A DNA stretch of 48,779 bases from the IMG/VR virus record IMGVR_UViG_3300025853_000145, positions 1-48,779 of that record; one strand, 5' to 3'. The first letter of the stretch is position 1, and every line of letters starts with the position of its first letter. The stretch is from a virus. This document shows, piece after piece, positions 1-8,636 of this stretch. The notes under the pieces were generated by a model that saw only the letters and a program-made list of their open reading frames with translations, made no database searches and was not told the DNA's origin. A program made the position numbers and the translations under genes.

Positions 1-293
1 ATGATATAAAAGTAAAGACACCAACTGGATTTCAATCATTTAGTGGAATACAAAAAGTTTTCAAACCATTTTATCATTGGATTATTTTTGATGATGGAAG
101 TGAAATAAAATGTTCCGATAACCATTCATTCGGTAGTGAGAAGGTGAAGGCATCTTCTTTGAGACTTGATGATATTATTCAAGGTAAAAAAGTTGTTTAT
201 AATGAAATAGTTGAGAAAGGAATATACCTATATGATTTATTGGATGTAGGAGAAGAAAACCTATACATTACCAATAAAATAATTTCACATAAT
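1..293 (+). mobile_element. C-terminal portion of an intein inserted in gp17
   Basis: About 97 residues precede the gp17 extein and have the C-terminal architecture of a Hint-domain intein. They show a TPTG...SG strand pair, a block-B-like DNHSF histidine near 126-131, a block-F-like stretch DLLDVGEENLYITN, and a block-G end IISHN followed by Cys+1 at 294-296. There is no room for a homing endonuclease domain in the visible part. The sequence strongly resembles what I remember of the AceL-TerL metagenomic intein, which is naturally split near residue 25. The visible part would correspond to its C-fragment. Splicing would join the upstream ATPase half to CEFLGS. Confidence 0.88.
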
Positions 294-1166
294 TGCGAGT
301 TTTTAGGTTCTGTTGATACTCTGATTGCTCCGAGTAAACTTAAAAGTCTTGTTTACGAAAATCCAATTCAAAAAAGTGCAAGTCTGGATATTTATGAAAG
401 TGTAATCAGTGGTCATGATTATATTATTACTGTTGACGTAGCGAGAGGAGTTGGTAATGATTATTCTGCATTTGTAGTTGTTGATATTTCAAAGTTCCCA
501 CATAAACTTGTTGCAAAGTATAGAAATAATGAGATTAAACCAATGTTATTTCCAAATGTAATTTGGGAGGTAGCAAAAAAATATAACGATGCATTTATTT
601 TATGTGAAGTAAATGATATTGGGGATCAGGTAGCAAGTATTCTTCAGTATGATCTTGAGTATCAGAATTTGTTAATGTGTTCTATGAGGGGTAGAGCAGG
701 ACAGATTGTCGGTCAGGGTTTCTCTGGTAAAAAGACACAGTTAGGTGTCAAGATGTCTAAGACTGTGAAGAAAGTTGGATCTCTCAATCTCAAAACAATG
801 ATTGAGGAAAGTAAACTTTTACTATGTGATTATGATATCATATCGGAACTTACGACTTTCATTCAGAAAAAAAATTCTTTTGAAGCTGAAGAAGGTTGTA
901 ATGATGACTTGGCTATGTGTTTAGTCATCTATGCATGGTTAGTTGCTCAGGACTATTTTAAGGAACTCACTGACCAGGATGTCAGAAAAAGAATTTACGA
1001 GGAACAAAAAAATCAAATTGACCAAGATATGGCACCTTTTGGTTTTCTAAATGACGGTTTAGATGATACTACATTTGTTGATGCTGATGGTGACAGATGG
1101 ACGACTTCATCTACGATGGATGAATACGGAAATACCGCAGGTGGTTGGACTCTCTGGAATTACTAA
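1..1166 (+). CDS. gp17: Terminase large subunit gp17, C-terminal part, 5' end outside window
   Basis: The DNA-packaging motor ATPase/nuclease; only the C-terminal end of an intein plus the nuclease half of gp17 is in the window. The reading frame is open from base 3 to the TAA at 1164-1166, with no in-frame ATG before base 143, so the true start is upstream. After the intein boundary at 293/294 the extein begins CEFLGS. The RNase H-like nuclease acidic residues are visible: Asp at 435-437 (TVDVARG), Glu at 606-608 (CEVND) and an Asp pair near 903-908 (NDDLA). The ATPase half (Walker A and B) must lie upstream. The stop overlaps the next ATG by one base. Identification as T4-type gp17 is firm from motifs and from synteny with gp18-gp23. 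Whether the upstream half is the same gene or a separate one cannot be seen here. Confidence 0.93.
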   Translation, partial: DIKVKTPTGFQSFSGIQKVFKPFYHWIIFDDGSEIKCSDNHSFGSEKVKASSLRLDDIIQGKKVVYNEIVEKGIYLYDLLDVGEENLYITNKIISHNCEFLGSVDTLIAPSKLKSLVYENPIQKSASLDIYESVISGHDYIITVDVARGVGNDYSAFVVVDISKFPHKLVAKYRNNEIKPMLFPNVIWEVAKKYNDAFILCEVNDIGDQVASILQYDLEYQNLLMCSMRGRAGQIVGQGFSGKKTQLGVKMSKTVKKVGSLNLKTMIEESKLLLCDYDIISELTTFIQKKNSFEAEEGCNDDLAMCLVIYAWLVAQDYFKELTDQDVRKRIYEEQKNQIDQDMAPFGFLNDGLDDTTFVDADGDRWTTSSTMDEYGNTAGGWTLWNY

Positions 1167-1387
1167 TGGATTTAGACAAACAAATAAAATTAGGTCATCT
1201 TCTACTCAATGATAGGAAATGTAGAACATGTGGAGAAGAAAAAAATTTAATTGATGGTTTTTATCGAATTCGTAAAGATAGAGGACCAGTAGCATCTTCT
1301 TACTCCTATGAGTGTAAAGAATGTACAAAGAAGAGGATAATACAAAATAAAAAGTGTAAGAATGATTGGCTTTATCCCGATTGGTAG
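1166..1387 (+). CDS. Small Cys4 zinc-ribbon-like protein
   Basis: A 73-residue protein starting at the ATG that overlaps the gp17 stop (TAATG). It has two CxxC pairs, CRTC at about residues 19-22 and CKEC near residue 53, the usual layout of a small zinc ribbon. The same arrangement (CxxCGExK..FY..CKxC) forms the N-terminal zinc module of many phage HNH endonucleases, but no HNH residues follow before the stop. It could be a remnant of such an endonuclease or a genuine small gene kept between gp17 and gp18. No specific function can be assigned. Confidence 0.75.
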   Translation: MDLDKQIKLGHLLLNDRKCRTCGEEKNLIDGFYRIRKDRGPVASSYSYECKECTKKRIIQNKKCKNDWLYPDW

Positions 1388-1424
1388 GTTCACGTCACAT
1401 TTCCCCACTGAAAGGTCTATTTTT

Positions 1425-1440
1425 TCTAAATATTTTTAGA
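1425..1440 (+). promoter_or_regulatory. Possible late promoter CTAAATA inside a hairpin, upstream of gp18
   Basis: CTAAATA at 1426-1432 resembles the T4-type late motif (T)ATAAATA with one mismatch. It lies inside a perfect 6-bp inverted repeat TCTAAA-TATT-TTTAGA. A good ribosome binding site (AAAGGAG) follows just before the gp18 ATG at 1468. Confidence 0.45.
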
Positions 1441-1467
1441 TAAACTGAGATCCTAAAGGAGAAAAAC

Positions 1468-3672
1468 ATGGCAACTCCTCAATTATCTCCAGGCGTACTC
1501 GTCAGAGAGGTTGATTTAACAGTTGGTAGAGGCAATAATGTCCTCGATAACATTGGTGCTATTGCTGGTCCCTTCAGAATTGGTCCTGTTGACGAACCAA
1601 TTCAAGTTTCCAATCAGCAAGAGTTAATCAATACTTTTGGTACTCCCCTTGGAACTGACAGACAGTACGAATACTGGATGAGTGCTTCTTCCTTCCTTTC
1701 ATATGGAGGGGTTCTTAAGGTTGTAAGAACAAACGACGATAATCTTGTAAACGGTAATGCTGGTGTTGGAGTCGCTTCGACTGGAACACTTAACATCACA
1801 AACTATGATGATTACGAAGCTAATCACACTAACGACACTACTTATTACTGGGCAGCTAGAAACCCTGGCTCTTGGTCAAACTCAATGAGAGTTTGTGTCA
1901 TTGACGACGCAGCTGACCAAATTATTGGTATCACAACAGATAGTCTTGCTGGTTTAGGTGCTACTGTTGGTTATGGTGTTACATCACCACTTTCAAGTAC
2001 TGTTCTTCCTGGTGCTGGTACAACATCAACATTTGATGGATATCTGAAAGGTATTATTACTGGTGTTAGTACTGATTCTACAAATAGTAATAGTACTATT
2101 AACGTTAAAATTCTTTCCAGAGTTTCGACAGCTGGTACAGAATATCCAATTACTTATAGGGAGAATGATACAAATTCTTCTTTTGAAGTTAGTGACTCAC
2201 TGACATTCTGGACAAACGCCGGAGCAAACGCCGGAACAGCTACTGTAGCTACTGAAAAAGATTGGTATAACGAACAAACTCTTGGTCTTACCAATTCAAC
2301 TGTTTATTGGAAGTCAATCGCTCCTAGACCAATCTCCTCAAATTACTCCACTTCTAGAAGTGGTAGAGGTGATTCGATTCACGTTGTAGTTTATGACGAC
2401 ACTGGATCAATTACAGGTATTCAAGGTAATATCTTAGAGAAGCATTTGTTCCTCTCCAAAGCAGTTGATGCTGGGGCGAACGCAGATAATCCAACGAAGA
2501 TCTACTATAAGGACTTTGTTGCAAGAAATTCTACACAAATCTTCCCTGGATATAGTCCATCAAATGCAGCTGATTCATACTGGAATACTGAACCTCTTGC
2601 TGTTGGTTTCTCCACTAACTATGTGAAGTATACAACCGCTGAAGGTCTTTGGGGTCAAACAGCTCAAGATACTGTATTCAGTGCTATTGGTAATAAATCT
2701 TATGATTTTGGTGGTGGTAAAGACTATTCTGGAAATGTTCCAGAAATTGGTGGAACCGGTGGAATGGAGGCAACTTTAGGTAATCTAGCTACCTCATATA
2801 GATTGTTCTCAAATAAAGATGATGAAGCTGTTGATTATCTGATAATGGGCCCTGGACTTTCAAACGAGAGTGAATCACAAGCTAAGGCAAATCTCTTGAT
2901 TTCTATAGCTGAAGGTAGAAAGGACTGTGTTGCTACAGTTGGTCCACACAGAGCTAACATCGTCAATGTTACAAATTCAACAACTCAAACAACAAATCTT
3001 CTGAGATTCTTTAGTCCATTACAATCTTCTTCATACGCTGTATTTGATAGTGGATATAAGTATACTTATGACAGATTTAACAATGAGTTCCGTTATATTC
3101 CAACTAACGGTGACGTTGCTGGTCTGATGGTTAGAACTGGAATTCTGGCTTATCCTTGGTTCTCACCAGCTGGATTACAAAGAGGTGTTCTGAATAACGC
3201 TGTTAAACTGGCTTATAATCCAGATAAGTCTCAAAGAGATCTTCTCTATCCAGCAAGAGTTAATTCTATCATTAACAGAAAAGGTTCTGGAGTGGTTCTC
3301 TTCGGAGATAAGACAGCTCTTGGTTATTCTTCGGCATTTGACAGAATCAATGTTAGAAGATTGTTCTTGACTGTTGAACAGGCTCTCGAAGAGGCAGCTC
3401 AAACTCAACTCTTCGAACTGAATGATGAGAACACAAGAGCAAACTTTGTTAACATCGTTGAACCTTACCTCCGTGATGTTCAGGCTAAGAGAGGTCTTTA
3501 CGACTTCTTAGTTGTTTGTGACACTTCAAACAATACTCCTGAAGTTATTGATAATAATGAATTTAGAGCTGATATTTACTTGAAGCCAACCAAGTCTATC
3601 AATTATATTACATTGACCTTCGTAGCAACTCGTACTGGTGTTGCATTCGAAGAAGTTGTTGGTACTGTTTGA
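1468..3672 (+). CDS. gp18: Tail sheath protein gp18
   Basis: Contractile tail sheath subunit, 734 residues, slightly longer than T4 gp18 (659). It opens with the typical sheath N-terminus LSPGVLVREVD, and the C-terminal region carries the conserved core (QRDLLYPARVNSI, GVVLFGDKTALG, IEPYLRDVQ-like). The variable glycine/threonine-rich middle (about residues 100-400) corresponds to the surface-exposed insertion domains of sheath proteins. AAAGGAG lies 6 bases upstream of the ATG. The gene sits directly before the tube gene gp19, as in all T4-like genomes, and is probably expressed late. Confidence 0.96.
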   Translation: MATPQLSPGVLVREVDLTVGRGNNVLDNIGAIAGPFRIGPVDEPIQVSNQQELINTFGTPLGTDRQYEYWMSASSFLSYGGVLKVVRTNDDNLVNGNAGVGVASTGTLNITNYDDYEANHTNDTTYYWAARNPGSWSNSMRVCVIDDAADQIIGITTDSLAGLGATVGYGVTSPLSSTVLPGAGTTSTFDGYLKGIITGVSTDSTNSNSTINVKILSRVSTAGTEYPITYRENDTNSSFEVSDSLTFWTNAGANAGTATVATEKDWYNEQTLGLTNSTVYWKSIAPRPISSNYSTSRSGRGDSIHVVVYDDTGSITGIQGNILEKHLFLSKAVDAGANADNPTKIYYKDFVARNSTQIFPGYSPSNAADSYWNTEPLAVGFSTNYVKYTTAEGLWGQTAQDTVFSAIGNKSYDFGGGKDYSGNVPEIGGTGGMEATLGNLATSYRLFSNKDDEAVDYLIMGPGLSNESESQAKANLLISIAEGRKDCVATVGPHRANIVNVTNSTTQTTNLLRFFSPLQSSSYAVFDSGYKYTYDRFNNEFRYIPTNGDVAGLMVRTGILAYPWFSPAGLQRGVLNNAVKLAYNPDKSQRDLLYPARVNSIINRKGSGVVLFGDKTALGYSSAFDRINVRRLFLTVEQALEEAAQTQLFELNDENTRANFVNIVEPYLRDVQAKRGLYDFLVVCDTSNNTPEVIDNNEFRADIYLKPTKSINYITLTFVATRTGVAFEEVVGTV

Positions 3673-3709
3673 TTTTTTAAATTATAAAAACATTTAGGAG
3701 GAACTAACA

Positions 3710-4294
3710 ATGCCAAACGCAAGTCTCGCAGATTTTAAATCAAAACTGGTGGGCGGTGGCGCCCGCCCCAATTTATTTGAGGTTTCAATTCCAGCTCTTC
3801 CAGAAGCTGCTCAAACATCAATCAATGATGAAACTTTCAAGTTCTTATGTAAAGCTTCTAATCTTCCAGCTTCAAATATCGCTGAAGTCATTGTTCCTTT
3901 TAGAGGAAGAAACTTCAAAGTTGCTGGTGACAGAACAGTTGATCCATGGACTGTAACTGTTATCAACGATGAAAACTTCGAGTTTAGAAGTGTATTTGAA
4001 CAGTGGGCAAATGGATTGGGTAAACTTGATAATGGTACTGGTGCTACTGAACCAGCTTCATATATGACCAATGCTTATGTTAGACAACTTGGTAGAGGTG
4101 ATAGCCCCTCTGCTAGAACCAATGGTTCAAACATGGTCACTCTTAGAGAGTACAAGTTTGTTGACATCTGGCCAAGTTCAGTTAGTGAAATTTCTGTAAG
4201 TTATGATGAAGGAAACGCCATTGAACAGTTCGATGTAACCTTCCAGGTACAAACCTTCGAAGTTTCTGGTGGTGAAGGACCAACAATATCCTGA
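3710..4294 (+). CDS. gp19: Tail tube protein gp19
   Basis: Inner tail tube subunit of the contractile tail, 194 residues (T4 gp19 is 163). It contains features of the T4 tube fold: LADFKSKLVGGGARPNLFEVSIP at the N-terminus, the FLCKASNLPASNIAEVIVPFRGR strand-loop, and the C-terminal LREYKFVDIWPSSVSEI...EQFDVTFQVQ region. It follows gp18 by 37 bases. The start has a strong AGGAGG (3696-3701) spaced 8 bases. That site lies in the loop of a small TTAG/CTAA hairpin. Confidence 0.96.
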   Translation: MPNASLADFKSKLVGGGARPNLFEVSIPALPEAAQTSINDETFKFLCKASNLPASNIAEVIVPFRGRNFKVAGDRTVDPWTVTVINDENFEFRSVFEQWANGLGKLDNGTGATEPASYMTNAYVRQLGRGDSPSARTNGSNMVTLREYKFVDIWPSSVSEISVSYDEGNAIEQFDVTFQVQTFEVSGGEGPTIS

Positions 4295-4305
4295 TATCTA
4301 ATCTC

Positions 4306-4330
4306 ATAAATAACTAGAAGGACTTCTAGT
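4306..4330 (+). promoter_or_regulatory. Late promoter ATAAATA followed by a perfect palindrome, upstream of portal gene
   Basis: ATAAATA at 4306-4312 matches the T4-type late promoter. It is immediately followed by an 18-bp perfect palindrome, ACTAGAAG|GA|CTTCTAGT at 4313-4330. There is no T-run after the hairpin, so it is not a simple terminator. Transcripts started at the late promoter would begin inside the palindrome. Read-through transcripts from gp18-gp19 would carry the whole hairpin with AGGA at its tip. Confidence 0.6.
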
Positions 4331-4339
4331 ATATTTGAA

Positions 4340-6001
4340 ATGGCGAGATTATTTGGTTTTTCAATTGAAGATAACGAAAAAACGCCACCTAGTGTAGTTT
4401 CTCCGGTCCCTCCTAACAATCAGGATGGATCGGAGAATTATGTTAGCAGTGGTTTTTTTGGTAGTTATGTAGATATTGAAGGCGTTTATAGAAATGAATC
4501 CGATTTAATTAGAAGATATAGAACTATGGCACTCTATCCAGAGTGTGATAGTGCTATTGAAGATATTGTTAATGAAGCTATTGTATCAGATACGAATGAT
4601 TCCCCAGTTCAAATTGAACTTTCCAATTTAAATGCAAGTGATAATATCAAAAAGAAAGTAAGAGAAGAATTTAGATATATTCTTGAACTTCTTGATTTTG
4701 ATAAGAAGTCTCATGAAATTTTTAGAAATTGGTATATTGACGGAAGACTTTATTATAATAAAGTAATCGATCAAAAAAATCCTCAGGCTGGTATTCAAGA
4801 ACTGAGATATATTGACGCGTCAAAGATACGTTATGTTCGTCAAATTAAAAAATCTGGAAAAGACAGTATTCAGTCAGCACAAAGTCAATATCAGAATAGT
4901 GATCAATTAGGTTATAACTTTCCAGAAATAGAAGAATATTTCATCTATACCCCTAATACTGGTGGTGGTGTATCTAGTTTTGGTTCTTCCAAAAAAGGAG
5001 TCAAGATGACTCGTGATTCTATCACTTATTGCACCTCTGGTCTAGTAGATAGAAATAAGGGTTTGACTCTTTCTTGGTTACATAAAGCAATTAAACCAAT
5101 CAATCAACTAATGATGATTGAGGATTCTCTTGTCATTTACAGATTATCAAGAGCACCAGAAAGAAGAATTTTTTATATTGATGTTGGTAATCTTCCTAAG
5201 ATCAAAGCGGAACAATATCTTCGTGATGTAATGACACGTTATAGAAATAAACTTGTCTATGATGCAAACACTGGAGAAGTTCGTGATGATAAGAAGTTTA
5301 TGTCCATGATGGAAGACTTCTGGCTTCCTAGAAGAGAAGGTGGTAGAGGAACAGAAATTACTACACTTCCTGGTGGACAAAATCTCGGAGAAATTACTGA
5401 TATCAATTATTTCCAGAGAAAGTTATATAGAGCTTTAAATGTTCCTGAAACTAGAATTCAAGGAGAGGGTGGATTTTCACTTGGTCGTTCTTCAGAAATT
5501 TTGAGAGATGAGATTAAATTCTCCAAGTTTGTTGGAAGAATGAGGAAGAGATTTTCTTCAATGTTCAATGATATGTTGAAGACTCAACTTCTACTGAAAA
5601 ACATTGTAACCCCTGAAGATTGGGAGTATATGGCAGATCATATTCAATATGATTTTGTTTATGATAATCACTTCGCAGAACTTAAGAACGCGGAATTGAC
5701 AACTGAAAGACTCAATCTTGCTCAACTTGCAGAACCTTATGTGGGTAAATATTATTCACAGGATTATTTGAGAAGAAATATTCTTAGACAAACTGACGAG
5801 GAAATTATTGAACAGGATATGTTAATTGAAAAAGAAATTGAGAACGGAATAATTCCTGATCCAAATGCATTGGTTGATTCGGAAGGTGAAATGCCTCCTG
5901 AGACATCTGCTCCCACTTCATCTACATCAGATGCAATTCAAGCACCTACTTCACCTAAAGATCCTGAACCCCCAGAAACTCCAGCTGGTGGTGAAATCTA
6001 A
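4340..6001 (+). CDS. gp20: Portal vertex protein gp20
   Basis: Dodecameric portal through which DNA is packaged and ejected, 553 residues (T4 gp20 is 524). Recognisable conserved portal segments include RYRTMALYPECDSAIEDIVNEAI, LYYNKVID, ELRYIDASKIRYVR, YRLSRAPERRIFYIDVGNLPK and FWLPRREGGRGTEI. The last of these is the region commonly used as the cyanophage g20 marker. The C-terminal tail (about residues 500-553) is Pro/Ser/Thr-rich and probably disordered. There is no good Shine-Dalgarno close to the ATG; the nearest AGGA is in the hairpin loop 17 bases upstream. Confidence 0.97.
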   Translation: MARLFGFSIEDNEKTPPSVVSPVPPNNQDGSENYVSSGFFGSYVDIEGVYRNESDLIRRYRTMALYPECDSAIEDIVNEAIVSDTNDSPVQIELSNLNASDNIKKKVREEFRYILELLDFDKKSHEIFRNWYIDGRLYYNKVIDQKNPQAGIQELRYIDASKIRYVRQIKKSGKDSIQSAQSQYQNSDQLGYNFPEIEEYFIYTPNTGGGVSSFGSSKKGVKMTRDSITYCTSGLVDRNKGLTLSWLHKAIKPINQLMMIEDSLVIYRLSRAPERRIFYIDVGNLPKIKAEQYLRDVMTRYRNKLVYDANTGEVRDDKKFMSMMEDFWLPRREGGRGTEITTLPGGQNLGEITDINYFQRKLYRALNVPETRIQGEGGFSLGRSSEILRDEIKFSKFVGRMRKRFSSMFNDMLKTQLLLKNIVTPEDWEYMADHIQYDFVYDNHFAELKNAELTTERLNLAQLAEPYVGKYYSQDYLRRNILRQTDEEIIEQDMLIEKEIENGIIPDPNALVDSEGEMPPETSAPTSSTSDAIQAPTSPKDPEPPETPAGGEI

Positions 6002-6028
6002 ATAGATTAGAGTTATTTTTTAATATCA

Positions 6029-6223
6029 ATGGAAGAATTAATGGACTTACTTGTGAAAGATGAATCTCCTTCACAAATCAGTGATAAAATTAAAGATATT
6101 CTTTTCTCAAAATCAGCTGAAAAAATTGAAGCGATTAGACCTCAAGTTGCAAATTCAATTTTCGACAGTGATGTAGAATCTGATCAAGAAACAGATTTCG
6201 AACAGGGAACTGAAGAAGAATAA
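6029..6223 (+). CDS. gp67: Prohead core protein, gp67-like
   Basis: A 64-residue protein with a short amphipathic helical N-terminal half (MEELMDLLVKDE, ISDKIKDILFSK) and a strongly acidic tail (SDVESDQETDFEQGTEEE). T4 gp67 (PIP, about 80 residues) has the same design and lies between gp20 and gp21 (with gp68 alongside). That combination of architecture and position supports the call; direct sequence similarity is weak because the family diverges quickly. It would be an internal scaffold component degraded by gp21. The stop overlaps an ATAAATA motif for the next gene. Confidence 0.7.
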   Translation: MEELMDLLVKDESPSQISDKIKDILFSKSAEKIEAIRPQVANSIFDSDVESDQETDFEQGTEEE

Positions 6224-6229
6224 TAAATA
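6223..6229 (+). promoter_or_regulatory. Late promoter motif ATAAATA
   Basis: ATAAATA overlaps the stop codon of the gp67-like gene, 33 bases before the ATG at 6262. It matches the T4-type late promoter consensus used by gp55-containing RNA polymerase. Confidence 0.5.
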
Positions 6230-6261
6230 GATACTATAAGACTATTGTATAATTTAGAATA

Positions 6262-6810
6262 ATGGCCGCACTCAAACCAGTTGGTGACAACCAAGTTATA
6301 GCTACAAGTGGTGTTTCAACACAGTCTTCTGCAATATCCCAACAATCTGATGCACTCAGAGTTGTAGCAGAGGGAGCTGGAGTTCATGTTGCTATTGGAA
6401 CAAATCCAACAGCAGCTGCTACTCATTATTATGTTTCGTCAAATGAGAGTGATGTAATTACCATAGGACCTATCACCTCACAAAGAGTTGTTGGTATTAC
6501 TACTGGTTCTACCACAACTATTGATTTTCCAGAAGGAACTGGTTGTCCATTTGATATTGGTGATGCGGTTACTTTGACGGTGAATGGTCAATCTTACTAT
6601 GATTTTACCCACCAAATTCTTTCGGATATCAATACCACTTCGAATGTTGGTGGATATTTTAATACTAGAGTGACAATTAATTACAATTCTTCTGGAGTTG
6701 CAACCGCATTCAATGCACCTTATGCGGAACTGAGAAAGTCTATTAAAGTGGCAGTTAAAACAAATTCTGGAACTGGCACAGCATTCATTCAACAAGTCCA
6801 AGATTCCTGA
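6262..6810 (+). CDS. Conserved virion-region protein of unknown function
   Basis: A 182-residue protein rich in Thr, Ser, Gly and Val, with predicted beta strands throughout and no catalytic motif. The N-terminus has QSSAISQQSDALRVVAEGAGVHVAIG. The middle has a TSQRVVGITTGSTTTIDFPEGTG segment, which looks like a small beta-sandwich or cytoplasmic-repeat-like fold. It is placed between the core protein and gp21 and preceded by a late promoter motif, so a structural or decoration role is likely. I do not recognise a named family, and T4 has no obvious counterpart at this position. Confidence 0.8.
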   Translation: MAALKPVGDNQVIATSGVSTQSSAISQQSDALRVVAEGAGVHVAIGTNPTAAATHYYVSSNESDVITIGPITSQRVVGITTGSTTTIDFPEGTGCPFDIGDAVTLTVNGQSYYDFTHQILSDINTTSNVGGYFNTRVTINYNSSGVATAFNAPYAELRKSIKVAVKTNSGTGTAFIQQVQDS

Positions 6811-6818
6811 GAAAACCA

Positions 6819-7469
6819 ATGAAACTCATCAGAGAAGAAATCGAAACCGTTGACTTCATTATAGAAGAAAACAACGGTAAAAAGTCCATGTTTATTGAGG
6901 GTATCTTTCTTCAAGGAGACCTTCAAAATAGAAATGGTCGTATGTATCCAATGAGTACTCTCCGTAAGGAAGTTCAAAGATACAACGAAAATCATATTCA
7001 GTCGGGAAGAGCTTTAGGAGAACTTGGTCATCCTGATGGACCTACTGTTAATCTCGACAGAGTTTCTCATAAAATTGTTTCACTGAAAGAAAGTGGAAAC
7101 AATTTTATCGGAAAGGCAAAGATTCTCAATACACCTATGGGTAAGATTGCAGAATCACTTATTTCAGAGGGTGTAAAACTTGGTGTTTCATCAAGAGGCA
7201 TTGGGTCATTGAGAGCCACAAGAGAGGGTGTCAATATTGTTGGTGATGATTTTATGTTGTCAACAGCAGCTGATATCGTAGCTGATCCTTCTGCTCCTGA
7301 TGCATTTGTTGAAGGAATTATGGAAGGTAAAGAGTGGATATGGGAAGGAGGAATTCTGAGAGAACAACTGGCTAAGAAGACTTACAAACATATTAACACT
7401 CTTGTCACTCAAAAACAACTTGATGAACAGAAACTTGATTTATTTAATGACTTTTTAAATAATCTTTAA
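6819..7469 (+). CDS. gp21: Prohead core protease gp21
   Basis: Serine protease that matures the prohead by cutting scaffold, capsid and internal proteins; 216 residues, close to T4 gp21 (212). It has the herpes-protease-like U9/S78 layout: FIEGIFLQGDLQNRNGRMYP near the N-terminus, the catalytic His71 in LGELGHPDG, and the catalytic Ser at 124/125 in LGVSSRGIGS. The lost tail after residue 180 probably acts as the propeptide. Its cleavage consensus in T4, (L/I)-x-E before the scissile bond, is relevant to the packaged proteins near 40-43 kb. It lies between the core gene and scaffold gp22, as expected. Confidence 0.95.
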   Translation: MKLIREEIETVDFIIEENNGKKSMFIEGIFLQGDLQNRNGRMYPMSTLRKEVQRYNENHIQSGRALGELGHPDGPTVNLDRVSHKIVSLKESGNNFIGKAKILNTPMGKIAESLISEGVKLGVSSRGIGSLRATREGVNIVGDDFMLSTAADIVADPSAPDAFVEGIMEGKEWIWEGGILREQLAKKTYKHINTLVTQKQLDEQKLDLFNDFLNNL

Positions 7470-7489
7470 TTATAGTAAAATACACAATT

Positions 7490-7497
7490 TATAAATA
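7490..7497 (+). promoter_or_regulatory. Late promoter TATAAATA upstream of gp22
   Basis: Perfect 8-base match to the T4 late promoter, with a second overlapping ATAAATA at 7495-7501. About 30 bases downstream, an AGGTTA/TAACTT hairpin (7513-7531) carries CGGAG in its loop just before the gp22 ATG at 7535. Confidence 0.7.
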
Positions 7498-7534
7498 AAT
7501 ATAGATTAAAATAGGTTAATCGGAGTAACTTCAA

Positions 7535-8587
7535 ATGTCTCGTGGAGATTTACAAGAAATGGAGCAATCTAAAACTGCTGTGAACGCGAACGCAAAACCA
7601 GCTGAGCCAATGCAGCACGTCGATAACGTAACACCTGGTCAATCAGGTTCTTATGAAGATTTGGGTGGACCAACACCTGAAAACTATAGACCTGATGATG
7701 ATTCAGCAAAACTTAATGAGCCTAAGATTAAGACCGTTAAGGACGTTGTGAATCGTGGGGCTAAGCCAGCTGAACCAATGAAGACTACCAAAGAAGAAAC
7801 TGAAACCGAAGAAGAAGTTATCGAAGAGGAAACTCTCGAAACTGAATCTGAAGTTGAAGAGTCTATCGATATTGAAGAAGATGTTAACGCACTTCTTGGT
7901 GGTGAAGAACTCTCCGAAGAGTTCAGAGAAAAGGCTAAGATTATTTTTGAAGCGGCTCTGAATTCTAAAATCAAAGAAATCCAAGAAACTCTTGAAGTTC
8001 AGTACGAAGAAAAACTGGACGAAGCAAAAGAGGGACTTAAAGAGTCTTTGACCGAAAGAGTTGACGCATATCTCGAATACGTCTGTGAAGAATGGATGAC
8101 CGAGAATGAGTTAGCTGTAGAACATGGTCTTAAGACCGAAATGACCGAATCATTCCTTTCAGGAATGAAGGGTCTTTTTGAAGAACATTATGTAACAATC
8201 CCTGAAGAGAAATATGATGTAGTTGAGAGCATGGTAGAAAAACTTGATGATATGGAGACAAAACTCAACGAGCAGATTGAGAAGAATATTGGACTGAACA
8301 AGAGACTCGCTGAGTCTGTTGCAGACAATATCTTAGATCAGATTTCTGAAGGTCTCGCAGAGACACAGAAAGAGAAGCTCGCTTCACTTGCCGAAAGTGT
8401 TGAGTTTGAAAGTGAAGAAGAATATCGTGAAAAGCTGGAAACTCTGAAGGAGTCATACTTCTCCAGAACTCCCGCAAATAAGTCTGAAGCACCACAAACA
8501 CTCTCAGAAGGAGTAGATTCTACTCCAGCTCCTGTTTCTACCGGCATGGATGCGTATCTGAGAACCTTAGGTGCATTCAAGAAGTGA
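7535..8587 (+). CDS. gp22: Prohead scaffold core protein gp22
   Basis: Major internal scaffold of the prohead, removed by gp21; 350 residues, longer than T4 gp22 (269). It has a Pro/Asn-rich head (about residues 1-90), then a very acidic stretch (about 85-125, Glu-rich) and long alpha-helical coiled segments to about residue 320. Inside is the motif VDAYLEYVCEEWMTENELAVEHGLKTEMTESFLSGMKGLFEEH, which is highly typical of marine T4-like gp22. The C-terminus MDAYLRTLGAFKK is the conserved capsid-contact tail. It lies directly upstream of gp23. Confidence 0.95.
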   Translation: MSRGDLQEMEQSKTAVNANAKPAEPMQHVDNVTPGQSGSYEDLGGPTPENYRPDDDSAKLNEPKIKTVKDVVNRGAKPAEPMKTTKEETETEEEVIEEETLETESEVEESIDIEEDVNALLGGEELSEEFREKAKIIFEAALNSKIKEIQETLEVQYEEKLDEAKEGLKESLTERVDAYLEYVCEEWMTENELAVEHGLKTEMTESFLSGMKGLFEEHYVTIPEEKYDVVESMVEKLDDMETKLNEQIEKNIGLNKRLAESVADNILDQISEGLAETQKEKLASLAESVEFESEEEYREKLETLKESYFSRTPANKSEAPQTLSEGVDSTPAPVSTGMDAYLRTLGAFKK

Positions 8588-8636
8588 ATTTAATATTAAT
8601 TCAAACAAACCACTAAACTTTTAAGAGGTAAAGCAA

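Noticed and set aside
7684-7984. Minus-strand open frames across gp22
   Set aside because: The Ser-rich and Phe-rich translations are the antisense of the Glu/Thr-rich scaffold codons; no start signal or domain.
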